Of a stretch of DNA of 64,000 nt, positions 1 to 7,853 are shown one piece after another. The position numbers were made by a program, and so were the translations under genes. Below the pieces are notes generated by a model. It was not told the origin of the DNA, ran no database searches, and worked only from the letters and a program-made list of their open reading frames with translations. The stretch lies in contig CBDFJZ010000007.1 of assembly GCA_965248675.1 (NCBI GenBank), positions 434,001 through 498,000 of the forward strand, in the 5' to 3' direction. The stretch is from UBA6627 sp965248675 (lineage in GTDB: Bacteria > Chloroflexota > Dehalococcoidia > UBA2979). Position 1 is the stretch's first letter, and each line of letters opens with the position of its first letter.

Positions 1-779
1 GCGCCGGTGCGGTGCGCGAGTCCCGGTGCGCCCGTGGCAACTGCACGCTGCCCCTGGAAGACCGGAACCAGGATCGCCTGCCTCGAGAACACCTCTCCGA
101 GAATCGCGACCACCTGGTTCGCCTCGAGCGCGCGCACCAGGCGCGGCAGGTAGCCGAACGACCAGTCCGGCGGAATCATCACGCGTTCGGTGAGGTATAC
201 GTTCTCCGGTCGGGCGTACATCGGTGCTCCGAACCGGAAGCCAAACCGGCTGTTGGTCACGCCGTGTCCCTGCGAACTGAGCTGCACCAGCGGCCAACCG
301 CTCTCCCACGCGCCGCGCTGCAGATGCAGCGTGTCGCCCATGTCCATCCGCCAGAGGATCGCGCCGCGACCCGCCGCCAGCGCCGCGTCGACATGCTCGC
401 GGCCCTCGACGGTGATCCGCGGGCGCCACGCGCCCGGGTGCATCCCTCGCACCCGCCCGACGGCCGACTCGAACTTGCTGGCGTAGTAGTTCTCGACCGC
501 CGCCGTCATGTCGACCGCGTCAGCGCGCGGCCCCATCGCGCGCCGCAGCGTCGCCTCGGTGGCCGCCACGTTCTTGCGCCGCAGTCGCGTGAACAACCTC
601 GTCAGTTGTTGCGCGATCCACGGATCGAGGCGCCCCGGAATCGCAAACGCCGCCAGATACCCGCCGGCGAGCCCAGCGCCGACCAGGGCGTCATATGTTC
701 GGATCCACGGACGCGGCTGCGCCCCCGCAAACCGCCAAGCCACCCGCCCCGAACGTTCGCCCGAGTCGTCCGAGGTCAT
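1..779 (-). CDS. LpxL/HtrB-like lysophospholipid acyltransferase, 3' end outside window
   Basis: An uninterrupted minus-strand frame runs from an ATG at 779-777 off the left edge; about 259 residues are visible and the C-terminus is missing. The fold-typical stretch NQVVAILGEVFSRQ, then LVPVFQG and TGAPGLAHRTGA, resembles the second half of lipid A lauroyl/myristoyl acyltransferases, membrane enzymes that move an acyl chain onto a lipid or sugar acceptor. In the family the catalytic motif is usually a His followed four residues later by an acidic residue (HFGNWE-like). Here the matching stretch reads ILWRMDMGDTLHL, with Arg where His is expected, so the member is divergent and activity is uncertain. 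It is transcribed away from the molybdenum-hydroxylase genes. Family assignment is moderate; substrate unknown. Confidence 0.68.
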   Translation of the reverse strand, partial: MTSDDSGERSGRVAWRFAGAQPRPWIRTYDALVGAGLAGGYLAAFAIPGRLDPWIAQQLTRLFTRLRRKNVAATEATLRRAMGPRADAVDMTAAVENYYASKFESAVGRVRGMHPGAWRPRITVEGREHVDAALAAGRGAILWRMDMGDTLHLQRGAWESGWPLVQLSSQGHGVTNSRFGFRFGAPMYARPENVYLTERVMIPPDWSFGYLPRLVRALEANQVVAILGEVFSRQAILVPVFQGQRAVATGAPGLAHRTG

Positions 780-801
780 TCGAACCCCAGGCCTTTCGTG
801 G

Positions 802-824
802 GGCCGATCCGTCGCGGATCGGCC
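802..824 (-). promoter_or_regulatory. Perfect 9-bp inverted repeat in the leader of the acyltransferase gene
   Basis: GGCCGATCC (802-810) and GGATCGGCC (816-824) are exact reverse complements separated by the five-base loop GTCGC. The element lies 22 bases upstream of the acyltransferase ATG, so it could be an operator or a 5' leader hairpin. No T-tract follows in either direction. The structure is seen directly; its role is inference. Confidence 0.4.
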
Positions 825-1109
825 GCCGGATCCCTCGCGATCTCGTCCACGTACACGATCGTCCTTCGGGCCCTGAACGAGCCCTGTCGCTTCAATCCTC
901 GGTCCGTTCGGGGGATTCGTCGAGCGCGTGCGGGCTCCGTTCCGTTCCGCCGCCTCGCGGACCGCCTCGGCCCCCGACGCTCGATTATGCTTCCGAGACC
1001 GGACCGACGTTCTCGCTCCGCGAGAGGCGATCGACGTGCTCGGCCTCTCGGCCGAGGCGATCGACGCGGCGGCCGTCGCGGGCGCGCTCACCTGGCGAGG
1101 AGGATGGCG
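825..1109. other. Divergent intergenic stretch, no convincing gene
   Basis: This region separates the minus-strand acyltransferase from the plus-strand 2Fe-2S subunit. A plus-strand frame ending at 1122 reads EAIDVLGLSAEAIDAAAVAG near its end, which looks protein-like, but its upstream part has no recognisable domain. The only clear element is a strong Shine-Dalgarno sequence, GGAGG at 1099-1103. Confidence 0.5.
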
Positions 1110-1568
1110 ATGGCCAGGGTGACGGTGAACGGCGACGCGCGCGACGCGCCACGTTCGCAGCGCAATCTGCTCTCGTACCTGCGGTTCGACCTCGGACTGA
1201 CCGGGAGCAAGTACGGGTGCGGGGAAGGTCTCTGCGGATCCTGCACGGTGCTGGTCGACGGTCAGCCGCTGCGCGCCTGCATGACCACGGTCGGCGCGGT
1301 CGCCGGCGGTGACCTCCAGACGATCGAGGGCCTCGCGAACGGTGACGAGCTGCACCCGGTGCAGCAGGCGTTCGTCACCGAGCAGGCGATGCAGTGTGGC
1401 TACTGCATCCCCGGCTTCATCATGGGCGCCGTCGGGCTGCTCGGCCGCGAACCACACCCGTCCTCCGAACAGATCCGCGAGGCGTTGTCCGAGCACGTGT
1501 GTCGATGCGGCACTTACTTGCGGATCCAGCGCGCGATCGAGCGCGTCGCCTCCGAGGAACCGGCATGA
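1110..1568 (+). CDS. 2Fe-2S subunit of a molybdenum hydroxylase (CoxS/IorA-like)
   Basis: The 152-residue small electron-transfer subunit of a xanthine oxidase-family enzyme carries two [2Fe-2S] centres. The plant-ferredoxin type N-terminal cluster is GCGEGLCGSC (Cys37, 42, 45) plus Cys57. The C-terminal helical cluster is CGYC (Cys96, 99) plus CRC (Cys131, 133). All eight ligands are present, and length is normal for the family. The ATG at 1110 was preferred over the one at 1104 because GGAGG (1099-1103) then has a six-base spacing. The stop overlaps the next gene's start (ATGA), showing translational coupling with the molybdopterin subunit. No FAD-binding CoxM-type subunit lies next to it, which points to the two-subunit isoquinoline-oxidoreductase arrangement. 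Confidence 0.92.
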   Translation: MARVTVNGDARDAPRSQRNLLSYLRFDLGLTGSKYGCGEGLCGSCTVLVDGQPLRACMTTVGAVAGGDLQTIEGLANGDELHPVQQAFVTEQAMQCGYCIPGFIMGAVGLLGREPHPSSEQIREALSEHVCRCGTYLRIQRAIERVASEEPA

Positions 1569-3661
1569 CCTCCGTGGACACCACGACCGGTCCCACCGGT
1601 GAGCGATCGGAGGGTCTCCGCATCGTGGGCGACGTGACCGTCGGCTTCCCCGCGTCGAGGACCGGCTACGGACAGCAGACCTACGGGAACACCGAGCCGC
1701 AGACCAAACGGGCGACCTGGATTCACGTCGGCGCGGACGGTCGTGCGACCGTGTTCGCCGGCAAGGTCGAGTACGGCCAGAACATCCGCACCGGCCTCGC
1801 GATCGAGGTCGCCGACGAGCTGCGGCTGCCACTCGACCGGATCGACGTCCTGCTCGGAGATACCGATCTCGTCCCCTGGGACATGGGTACGTTCGGCAGC
1901 CAGTCCACCGCGCGCGTCGGTCCCCAGCTCCGCCGCGCCGCCGCCACCGCGCGCGAGACGCTGCTCTCGCTCGCGGCCGATCGGCTCGATCTGCCGGTCG
2001 ATGATCTCGAGGCCACCGACGGGCGTGTCATTCCGCAGGGCGACGACGGCCGCGGTGTCGACTACGCCGAGCTGCTCGCGGACCAGTCGCTCGAGCTCGA
2101 GCTGCGTGAGGACGCGCCACTGCTCGAGCCGTCCCAGTTTCGCGTGATGGGCACCGAGGTCCGCGAGCGCCTCGATGCCGTCGCGCGCGTCACCGGCGCC
2201 GCCGAGTACTCGCAGGACGTCCAGCCGGAAGGCGTGCTGTTCGCCTCGGTGATCCGGCCCGTCGCCTACGGCGCCCGCGCCCGCGCGGTCGACTTCTCGG
2301 TGGCCTCGGCGCTGCCGGGTGTCGTCGAAACGGTGCAGGACGCGAGCCTGATCGCGGTCATCGCCGAGTCGGACGAGCAGGCCGAGCGAGCCGCCGAACT
2401 GGTCGAGATCGACTGGGACGTCCCCGAGGGACAGCCGGCGAGTTGGGAGCTGCCCGCGGTGCTGGTCGACAGCGCCACCGACGCGTTCGTGATGCAGCAG
2501 TCCGGCGACCTCGACGAGGGCTTCCGCGCCGCCTCCGAGGTGCTCGAATCGACGTACTTCATCCCGTACATCGCGCCGATCCCGATGGAGCCGCGTGCCG
2601 CTGTCGCGGAGTGGCGCGACGGACGGCTCACCGTCTGGGCCGGCACCCAGCGTCCGTTCGGCATCCGCCAGGAGCTCGCCGCCGCGTTCGAGATCCCCGA
2701 GTCCGAGGTCCGCGTCATCGCGCCGGAGATCGGCGGCGGATTCGGCGCGAAGTCGCCTTACCGTCCCGCCATCGAAGCCGCGAAGCTCGCCCGCACCGCC
2801 GGCCGGCCCGTACGCGTCGCGTATACGCGCGTGGACGAGACCGTGTGGTCGAACTTCCGCCCGGCCGCCGTGATTCAGATCAAGAGCGGGTTCTGCTCGG
2901 ACGGGCGGCTCACCGCGTGGCAGGCTGATGCCTATCACGCCGGCGAGCGCGTGATGATCGGCCGTCGCGGATCCGAGACGCCGTACGATGCGGGACACAT
3001 CCGCTCGACCGTCTATCGCTCCGACAGCCCGCTGCCCTCGGGCTCCTATCGCTCGCTGGGCGCGGCAGTGAACCACTTCGCCCGCGAGGTCCACATGGAC
3101 GAGATCGCCGGGGCGACCGGCCTCGATCCCGTCGAGTTACGTCTACTGAACCTCACCGAACCGCGCTTCCGACGCGCTCTCGAGCAGACCGCAGACCTGT
3201 TTGGCTGGGCCGATTACGTCCCCACCGAGGGCCGGTCCGCCGGGATCGCGCTCGGCATCGATGTCGGTTCTTATGTCGCGACGGCCGCCGAGGTCTCGCT
3301 GCAGGGCAACGATGTCCGCCTCCATCGAGTCGCGGCTTCGCTCGATTGCGGCCTGGTCGTCAACCCCGAGGGTGCGCGCAACCAGATGGAAGGCGCGATC
3401 ATGATGGGCATCGGAGGCGCCCTCTTCGAAGCCGCGGACTTCGAGGGTGGCCGCGTCCTCAACAGCGGCTTCGCGCGCTATCGGGTTCCTCGGATCACCG
3501 ACACGCCGGAGATCGAGGTGCGGTTGGTCGGCGACGAGGACACGCCCTCGACTGGAGCGGGCGAACCCGGCATCGTTCCCATCGGCGCCGCGATCTCGAA
3601 CGCCGTCTTCGCACTGACCGGCCAACGCCACCGGGAGCTGCCGATCCAGCGGCACCTCTAA
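1565..3661 (+). CDS. Molybdopterin-binding subunit of a xanthine oxidase-family hydroxylase (IorB-like)
   Basis: The 698-residue large subunit should hydroxylate an N-heterocycle or aldehyde at a Mo-MCD centre and pass electrons to the 2Fe-2S partner. Seen: GQNIRTGLAIEVADELRL near the N-terminus, the Mo-pterin loop EIGGGFGAK near residue 388, and GAGEPGI near 664-670, whose Glu matches the catalytic Glu of the family. The segment that is C-terminal in xanthine dehydrogenases stands near the N-terminus here, the order typical of isoquinoline 1-oxidoreductase and nicotinate dehydrogenase beta subunits. It is shorter than those (about 700-750), and no twin-arginine signal is visible, so it is probably cytosolic. 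The start overlaps the upstream stop by four bases. Substrate cannot be told from sequence. Confidence 0.9.
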   Translation: MTSVDTTTGPTGERSEGLRIVGDVTVGFPASRTGYGQQTYGNTEPQTKRATWIHVGADGRATVFAGKVEYGQNIRTGLAIEVADELRLPLDRIDVLLGDTDLVPWDMGTFGSQSTARVGPQLRRAAATARETLLSLAADRLDLPVDDLEATDGRVIPQGDDGRGVDYAELLADQSLELELREDAPLLEPSQFRVMGTEVRERLDAVARVTGAAEYSQDVQPEGVLFASVIRPVAYGARARAVDFSVASALPGVVETVQDASLIAVIAESDEQAERAAELVEIDWDVPEGQPASWELPAVLVDSATDAFVMQQSGDLDEGFRAASEVLESTYFIPYIAPIPMEPRAAVAEWRDGRLTVWAGTQRPFGIRQELAAAFEIPESEVRVIAPEIGGGFGAKSPYRPAIEAAKLARTAGRPVRVAYTRVDETVWSNFRPAAVIQIKSGFCSDGRLTAWQADAYHAGERVMIGRRGSETPYDAGHIRSTVYRSDSPLPSGSYRSLGAAVNHFAREVHMDEIAGATGLDPVELRLLNLTEPRFRRALEQTADLFGWADYVPTEGRSAGIALGIDVGSYVATAAEVSLQGNDVRLHRVAASLDCGLVVNPEGARNQMEGAIMMGIGGALFEAADFEGGRVLNSGFARYRVPRITDTPEIEVRLVGDEDTPSTGAGEPGIVPIGAAISNAVFALTGQRHRELPIQRHL

Positions 3662-3692
3662 CCCGATATCCAGCGACCGCGAGGAGGCCCAC

Positions 3693-5258
3693 GTGACATG
3701 GCAGCCGGAGATCAACGAACTCGAACGCCGCCAGGAACTCGCGGCGAAACTGGGCGGGGAGCGCGGGATCGCCGAGCAGCGTCGTCGAGGCAAGCTCACG
3801 GTCCGCGAGCGAATCGACGGCCTCGCCGATCCCGGCTCGTTCCGCGAGTTCGCCGGCCTGGTCGGATCCGCGACCTACGACCCGAAGACTAGCCAGCTGA
3901 CCGATTTCACGCCGAAGGGGGGCGTCAGCGGCATCTGCAGCCTCGACGGCCGGCGAGTGGTGGTCACGGCGGGCGACTTCACGGTCCGAGGCGGATCGGG
4001 TAGCGCGGACGGGAGCAGCTCACTCGGCGCCGAGCCTCGAGCAAGCGAGCGAGCCCTCGAGGGCCGGATGCCCTTGATCCGCCTGCTTGACTCGGCCGGC
4101 GGCAGCGTACGGGGCTTCGAAACGCTCGGACGAACCTACCTGCCCGATGGCAACACCTGGACGACGATCGACGTCGATCTGCTGCGCACAGCCCCGGTGG
4201 TCTCCGCCGCGCTCGGATCGGTAGCTGGACTGCCGGCGGTCGACGTCTGCATTGCGCACTTCAGCGTGATGGTGAAGGGCATCAGCCAGATCTTCCCGGG
4301 CGGCCCCCCGGTGGTGAAGGCGGCGCTTGGCTACGAGATCAGCAAGGAAGACCTCGGCGGCGACCACATCCACACGAGCGAGAGCGGCGTGGTGGACAAC
4401 CTGGCCGAGGACGAGGCGGACGCCTTCGCGCAGATCCGCCGCTTCCTGAGCTACCTGCCAGCCAACGTCTGGGAGATGGCGCCGTACGAGGAGCCCGAGG
4501 ACGATCCGCAACGCCGCGAAGAGTCGCTGCTCTCGCTGGTGCCTCGGGATACGCACCTGCCGTATGACGCCCACGACGCAATCGAGGGCGTCGTCGACCG
4601 CGGTTCGTTCTTCGAGATCGCGCCGAACTACGCGCGCAACCGGATCACCGGCCTCGCCCGCGTCAACGGTTACCCCGTCGGCGTGATGGCGAACAACAAG
4701 GTGGTGATGGGCGGAACGACGGACATCAAGGGCGGCGACAAGGTGATCCGCTTCCTGCAGCTCTGCGACACCTTCCACCTGCCGCTGATCTCGTTCGCCG
4801 ACGAGCCAGGCTTCATGGTCGGCCTCGAGATGGAGAAGGGCGGCATCGAGCGGGCCGGCGCCCGCCTCGTGATCGCCACTTGCGAGAGTCGCATGCCATG
4901 GCTGACGGTCGTGATGGGTCAGCTCTACGGCGTCGCCGGGCAGTGCCAGCACCGCTCGACGGGCATGTTCCGGCGCTACGCGTGGCCGTCGGGGCGGTGG
5001 GGCTCGATGCACATCGAGGGCGGCGTCTCGGCGGCCTACCGGCGCGAGATCGCGGAATCGGACGACCCGGTGGCAAAGGAAGCGGAGATCGAGGCGCGGA
5101 TGCAGGCGGTGGCGTCGCCGTTCCGCACGGCCGAGGCGACCGGGCAGGACATCATCGATCCTCGGGACACCCGGCCGCTGGTCGTGGAGTTCGTCGAAGA
5201 CGCGCAGACCGTGCTGCGCACACAGCTCGGCCCCAGCCCCACGCCCTACAAACCTTAG
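3693..5258 (+). CDS. Acyl-CoA carboxylase carboxyltransferase (beta) subunit, copy 1
   Basis: A 521-residue crotonase-fold carboxyltransferase of the PccB/AccD5/MccB family, which moves CO2 from carboxybiotin to an acyl-CoA. N-terminal signature LTVRERIDGLADPGSFRE and the acyl-CoA pocket motif SVAGLPAVDVC are clear, and length is normal. It starts with GTG at 3693, six bases after GAGGAGG (3681-3687); the next gene of this family at 55592 begins with the same residues (MTW-PE) from an ATG, which supports this start. It lies 31 bp after the molybdenum hydroxylase, likely one operon. No biotin carboxylase or biotin carrier gene occurs in the window, so a partner must be elsewhere or the reaction differs. 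The 3' end overlaps the convergent gene by four bases. Confidence 0.9.
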   Translation: MTWQPEINELERRQELAAKLGGERGIAEQRRRGKLTVRERIDGLADPGSFREFAGLVGSATYDPKTSQLTDFTPKGGVSGICSLDGRRVVVTAGDFTVRGGSGSADGSSSLGAEPRASERALEGRMPLIRLLDSAGGSVRGFETLGRTYLPDGNTWTTIDVDLLRTAPVVSAALGSVAGLPAVDVCIAHFSVMVKGISQIFPGGPPVVKAALGYEISKEDLGGDHIHTSESGVVDNLAEDEADAFAQIRRFLSYLPANVWEMAPYEEPEDDPQRREESLLSLVPRDTHLPYDAHDAIEGVVDRGSFFEIAPNYARNRITGLARVNGYPVGVMANNKVVMGGTTDIKGGDKVIRFLQLCDTFHLPLISFADEPGFMVGLEMEKGGIERAGARLVIATCESRMPWLTVVMGQLYGVAGQCQHRSTGMFRRYAWPSGRWGSMHIEGGVSAAYRREIAESDDPVAKEAEIEARMQAVASPFRTAEATGQDIIDPRDTRPLVVEFVEDAQTVLRTQLGPSPTPYKP

Positions 5259-6088
5259 CCGACGAGCGCCGCCACCTGCGCCGATCCAGCGGCGAGCACC
5301 GGCTCGCCGTGGCCGAACAGGATCGTCTCGAACTCGAGCTGAGCGATCCTCGCGACCGACTCGTTCGCGAGGGCCATGTCCGGCGTGAACTGCTGGTTTG
5401 GGCCGACCACCCCGCCGCCGGCCCCGTTGATCGCATCGCCGGCAACGAAGATCCCGCCGACCGCGTCATGCACCGAGACGTGGCCCGCCGTGTGGCCGGG
5501 CGTGCCGATGATGTCGAGGTCGAACACCCGGTCGCCGTCGTTGACCGCGACCAGCTCCCGAGGTGATGCGATGCCTCCGAGGTCGGCCGTGCCTGCGTAG
5601 CCGGTCGCGTCTGCCGCGGCGTTGAGGACCGCCGGCAGGCTGCCCGCGTGGTCTCCGTGGAGGTGGGTGACGATTACGTGAGCGACCGCGTCCCAGCCGA
5701 GGCCGAGCGCGCCAAGGGCGGCCTCGATCTGATCTTCGCTGTCGGGAACGCCGGTGTCGACAATCGCCGCCTCATTGCCGCGCGCGAGGATGTAGGAGGA
5801 GATAAAGCCGAGGTTCGCTCGCTCCCACTCGACAGCGACGAGGCCGGAGCCAACGCCACTCTGCGCCTCGGGCGCGATCGGGGTGGCCGCCGCGTCTGAC
5901 GCGCCGGCGTTGCCCGCGGGGGCCTCTGTGGTCGCGGGTGGCGGTGCGGCGCGAGGCGTCGACTCCTCCGGCGTCTTCTCGTCGCCACCGCCGCAGGCCA
6001 CGAAGCCGAGACCGACGGCGGCGGCGACGCCGCCTTTGCCCAGATCGGCAAGGAAGATGCGGCGACTGATCCTGGATCGACGCGTCAT
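5255..6088 (-). CDS. Exported metallo-beta-lactamase fold hydrolase (Tat lipoprotein)
   Basis: A 277-residue protein with a twin-arginine signal (SRRIFLADL, residues 8-16), a hydrophobic stretch and a lipobox ending at Cys32 (GFVAC). An Ala/Pro/Thr-rich linker to about residue 80 precedes the metallo-beta-lactamase domain. Metal ligands are the HLHGDH motif (His142, His144, Asp146, His147), with GTPGHTAGH, GDAINGAGG and FGHGEP following in order, as in glyoxalase-II and quorum-quenching lactonase-like hydrolases. It should act folded and metal-loaded outside the membrane. It converges with the carboxyltransferase, sharing four bases. Substrate unknown. Confidence 0.88.
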   Translation of the reverse strand: MTRRSRISRRIFLADLGKGGVAAAVGLGFVACGGGDEKTPEESTPRAAPPPATTEAPAGNAGASDAAATPIAPEAQSGVGSGLVAVEWERANLGFISSYILARGNEAAIVDTGVPDSEDQIEAALGALGLGWDAVAHVIVTHLHGDHAGSLPAVLNAAADATGYAGTADLGGIASPRELVAVNDGDRVFDLDIIGTPGHTAGHVSVHDAVGGIFVAGDAINGAGGGVVGPNQQFTPDMALANESVARIAQLEFETILFGHGEPVLAAGSAQVAALVG

Positions 6089-6219
6089 GAGAGTCCCCTC
6101 GAGTTGTGGCGGAGGATCAGAGGATATCGAGGCTGTCTCGGCTGCGGATCACATTCGGCGACGAGCGCTGTCGATCGCTCGCTGCACTGGTGCCACGGTC
6201 GGGACGCGCTCCTCGGGGA

Positions 6220-6731
6220 TCAGGACGAGGCGGCGGCCAGCGACCCGCGACCGGCCGCGAACGAGGCCGACACGAGCGAGGCGATCTGCGCGATGTGCAG
6301 GCTGTCGTGGTACGCCGCCTGGTGCAGCAACTCGGCCACCAAGACCGGAACCGACCTCCTCGTGAGTGCCGGTCTGCGCGATGTCCGCGCTGGCGAGCCG
6401 GCGCGTCAACGCAGGGCACGATGCGCGCCCGGTCACGAGGAGCGTCAACAGCTCGCTGGCCGGCCGGCCGCGTAGCCCGGACCGCCTCGAGCTCGCAACC
6501 CTCGTCGTAGCCAGCGAACGACGGCGCGTCCTCGGTCAGCGCACGCGAGGCGCGATCGAGCGCGCCGAGGCGGCCCGCGACGACGAGGTGTGCGACGACG
6601 TCAGCCGGCGACCAGCCCTCGGGGCCGGGCATCGCGGTGACCGCGGCGGGCATGCCGTCGAGCAGGGCGCGGAGCGCCGCCGGGGTTGCCCGGATCGCCT
6701 CGAGCGTGCCCCGACGCAGGGACTGAGTCAT
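6220..6731 (-). pseudogene. DinB/mycothiol-transferase-like protein, reading frame shifted twice
   Basis: The ATG at 6731 overlaps the stop of the DUF2087 gene (ATGA). The first frame reads MTQSLRRGTLEAIRATPAAL and GWSPADVVAHLVVAGRLGAL, a DinB-type N-terminus. The protein continues in a second frame after about 6460, within a GGCC repeat (LASADIAQTGTHEE), and in a third after about 6346 (VLVAELLHQAAYHDSLHIAQ), ending at 6220. Two extra bases explain the 512-base span; without them it encodes 169 residues, normal for DinB four-helix proteins, which bind a metal through three His and act in thiol transfer or detoxification. The protein motif survives in all three parts, so sequencing error is as likely as gene decay. 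Confidence 0.75.
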
Positions 6732-7057
6732 CGCGCCTCGGCTGACTCGAGCCAGTAGGCGGAGCCGCTGGCGGTGCGGGAGAGGAAGCCCTCCTCGACG
6801 AGCCAGCGCCGCAGCAGCGCCGCGTCGTTGAACGCGTGCAAGGAGTTGAGGAGTGCGTTCACCTCGGATTCGCGGAGCCGCAGGTCCGGCTCGAAGTGTT
6901 GCGCGAGGTGTTCGAGGATGATCAGCCTCTGCACACGGCGCCGCGGCCACCTCGCGACACGGTCGTCCGCGTCGAGCAGGCGATCGAGGATCCGCGAACG
7001 CTTGCGCAGCGCGGCGATCGGGTCGTCGGGAGTCTGCGCGGTCGGAGCGGTGGACAT
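6728..7057 (-). CDS. DUF2087 domain protein
   Basis: A 109-residue protein. The body LLDADDRVARWPRRR, RLIILEHLAQHFEPDLRLRE and ALLRRWLVEEGFLSRTASG matches the DUF2087 family, small winged-helix-like proteins often fused to or near regulators and of unknown role. It is translationally coupled (ATGA) to the downstream DinB gene, which suggests a joint function. It is transcribed away from the Nudix gene at 7184, with 126 bases between the two starts. Confidence 0.82.
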   Translation of the reverse strand: MSTAPTAQTPDDPIAALRKRSRILDRLLDADDRVARWPRRRVQRLIILEHLAQHFEPDLRLRESEVNALLNSLHAFNDAALLRRWLVEEGFLSRTASGSAYWLESAEAR

Positions 7058-7183
7058 GGCGGTCCTCGTGAGCGGCGCGTCCTCGATCCACCGTACGCCC
7101 TCGAATCAGGGCCGCGGCATGCCGCGCGCTGGACACTTCACGGGCTCAGGGCATACATACAGCGCGGGCGCCGAGGGGGACCG

Positions 7184-7816
7184 ATGGCCGCGATGAACTA
7201 CTGCCCGCGTTGCGCGAATCCGCTAACGACGAAGCACGACGGCGGGCGCGACCGGCAGGCCTGCCCCGATGAGAGCTGCGGCTTCATCCACTTCGGCGAC
7301 TTCTCGATCGGCTGCTCCGGCGTTGTCCTGCGCGAGGAGGATGGACTGACAAAGGCGCTGCTGGTGCAGCGCGGCGAAGATCCGTTCGCCGGCTCCTGGC
7401 AACTCCCCGGCGGCTACGCGGAGCACGACGAGCCACTCTCGCTCGCGGTCGAGCGCGAGGTCGAGGAGGAGGCCTCGGTGATCGCGAAGGTGCGCGACGT
7501 GATCGCGTTCCGGCACTCGCTCGGCGGGACCGTTGGCGGGCCGAGCACCAACATCTACATCATCTTTCGCCTCGATCTGATCGAGGGCGAACCGCGGCAC
7601 GACGGAGTCGAGATCGCCGACGCCGGGTTCTTCTCGCTGGACGAGATGTCGCGGATGGAGGCGGTGCAAGGGCTCTCCCGCTGGGGCATCGAGCAGGCGC
7701 TGGTCACGCAGTCCGGGAGCGGCCTGACGCCCGACGGCGGCGCACCCGGCGCCGAGCGCCCCGGCTGGCAGCTCTTTGGCCTCGAAACGGTCGACCCGCT
7801 GGTCTGGAAGCCTTGA
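7184..7816 (+). CDS. Nudix hydrolase with N-terminal zinc ribbon
   Basis: A 210-residue protein. CPRC near the start and CPDESC about 20 residues later form a zinc ribbon as in NudC/ADP-ribose pyrophosphatase-like Nudix proteins. The Nudix box begins GGYAEHDEPLSLAVEREVEE; the usual Gly near the end of the box is Ser, while the metal-binding REVEEE core is intact. Nudix enzymes hydrolyse nucleoside diphosphates linked to another group. The start at 7184 follows GAGGGGGA closely (about three bases), and an ATG at 7193 is an alternative. It is followed after 37 bp by the amidohydrolase. Confidence 0.88.
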   Translation: MAAMNYCPRCANPLTTKHDGGRDRQACPDESCGFIHFGDFSIGCSGVVLREEDGLTKALLVQRGEDPFAGSWQLPGGYAEHDEPLSLAVEREVEEEASVIAKVRDVIAFRHSLGGTVGGPSTNIYIIFRLDLIEGEPRHDGVEIADAGFFSLDEMSRMEAVQGLSRWGIEQALVTQSGSGLTPDGGAPGAERPGWQLFGLETVDPLVWKP

Positions 7817-7853
7817 GCGCTTCGCCATCACGGGACGCGGATGACGAGAGCTG

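Noticed and set aside
12..1103. Long plus-strand open frame leading into the 2Fe-2S subunit
   Set aside because: The part before 1104 is Arg/Pro-rich noise and lies antisense to the acyltransferase gene, which has real family motifs; homology starts at 1110.
928..1122. Small plus-strand frame overlapping the 2Fe-2S start
   Set aside because: The last 30 residues look plausible but the rest has no domain, and there is no ribosome site before its GTG; left as intergenic.
1514..3094. 526-codon minus-strand open frame opposite the molybdopterin subunit
   Set aside because: Antisense shadow typical of high-GC DNA; the plus strand carries cofactor motifs throughout.
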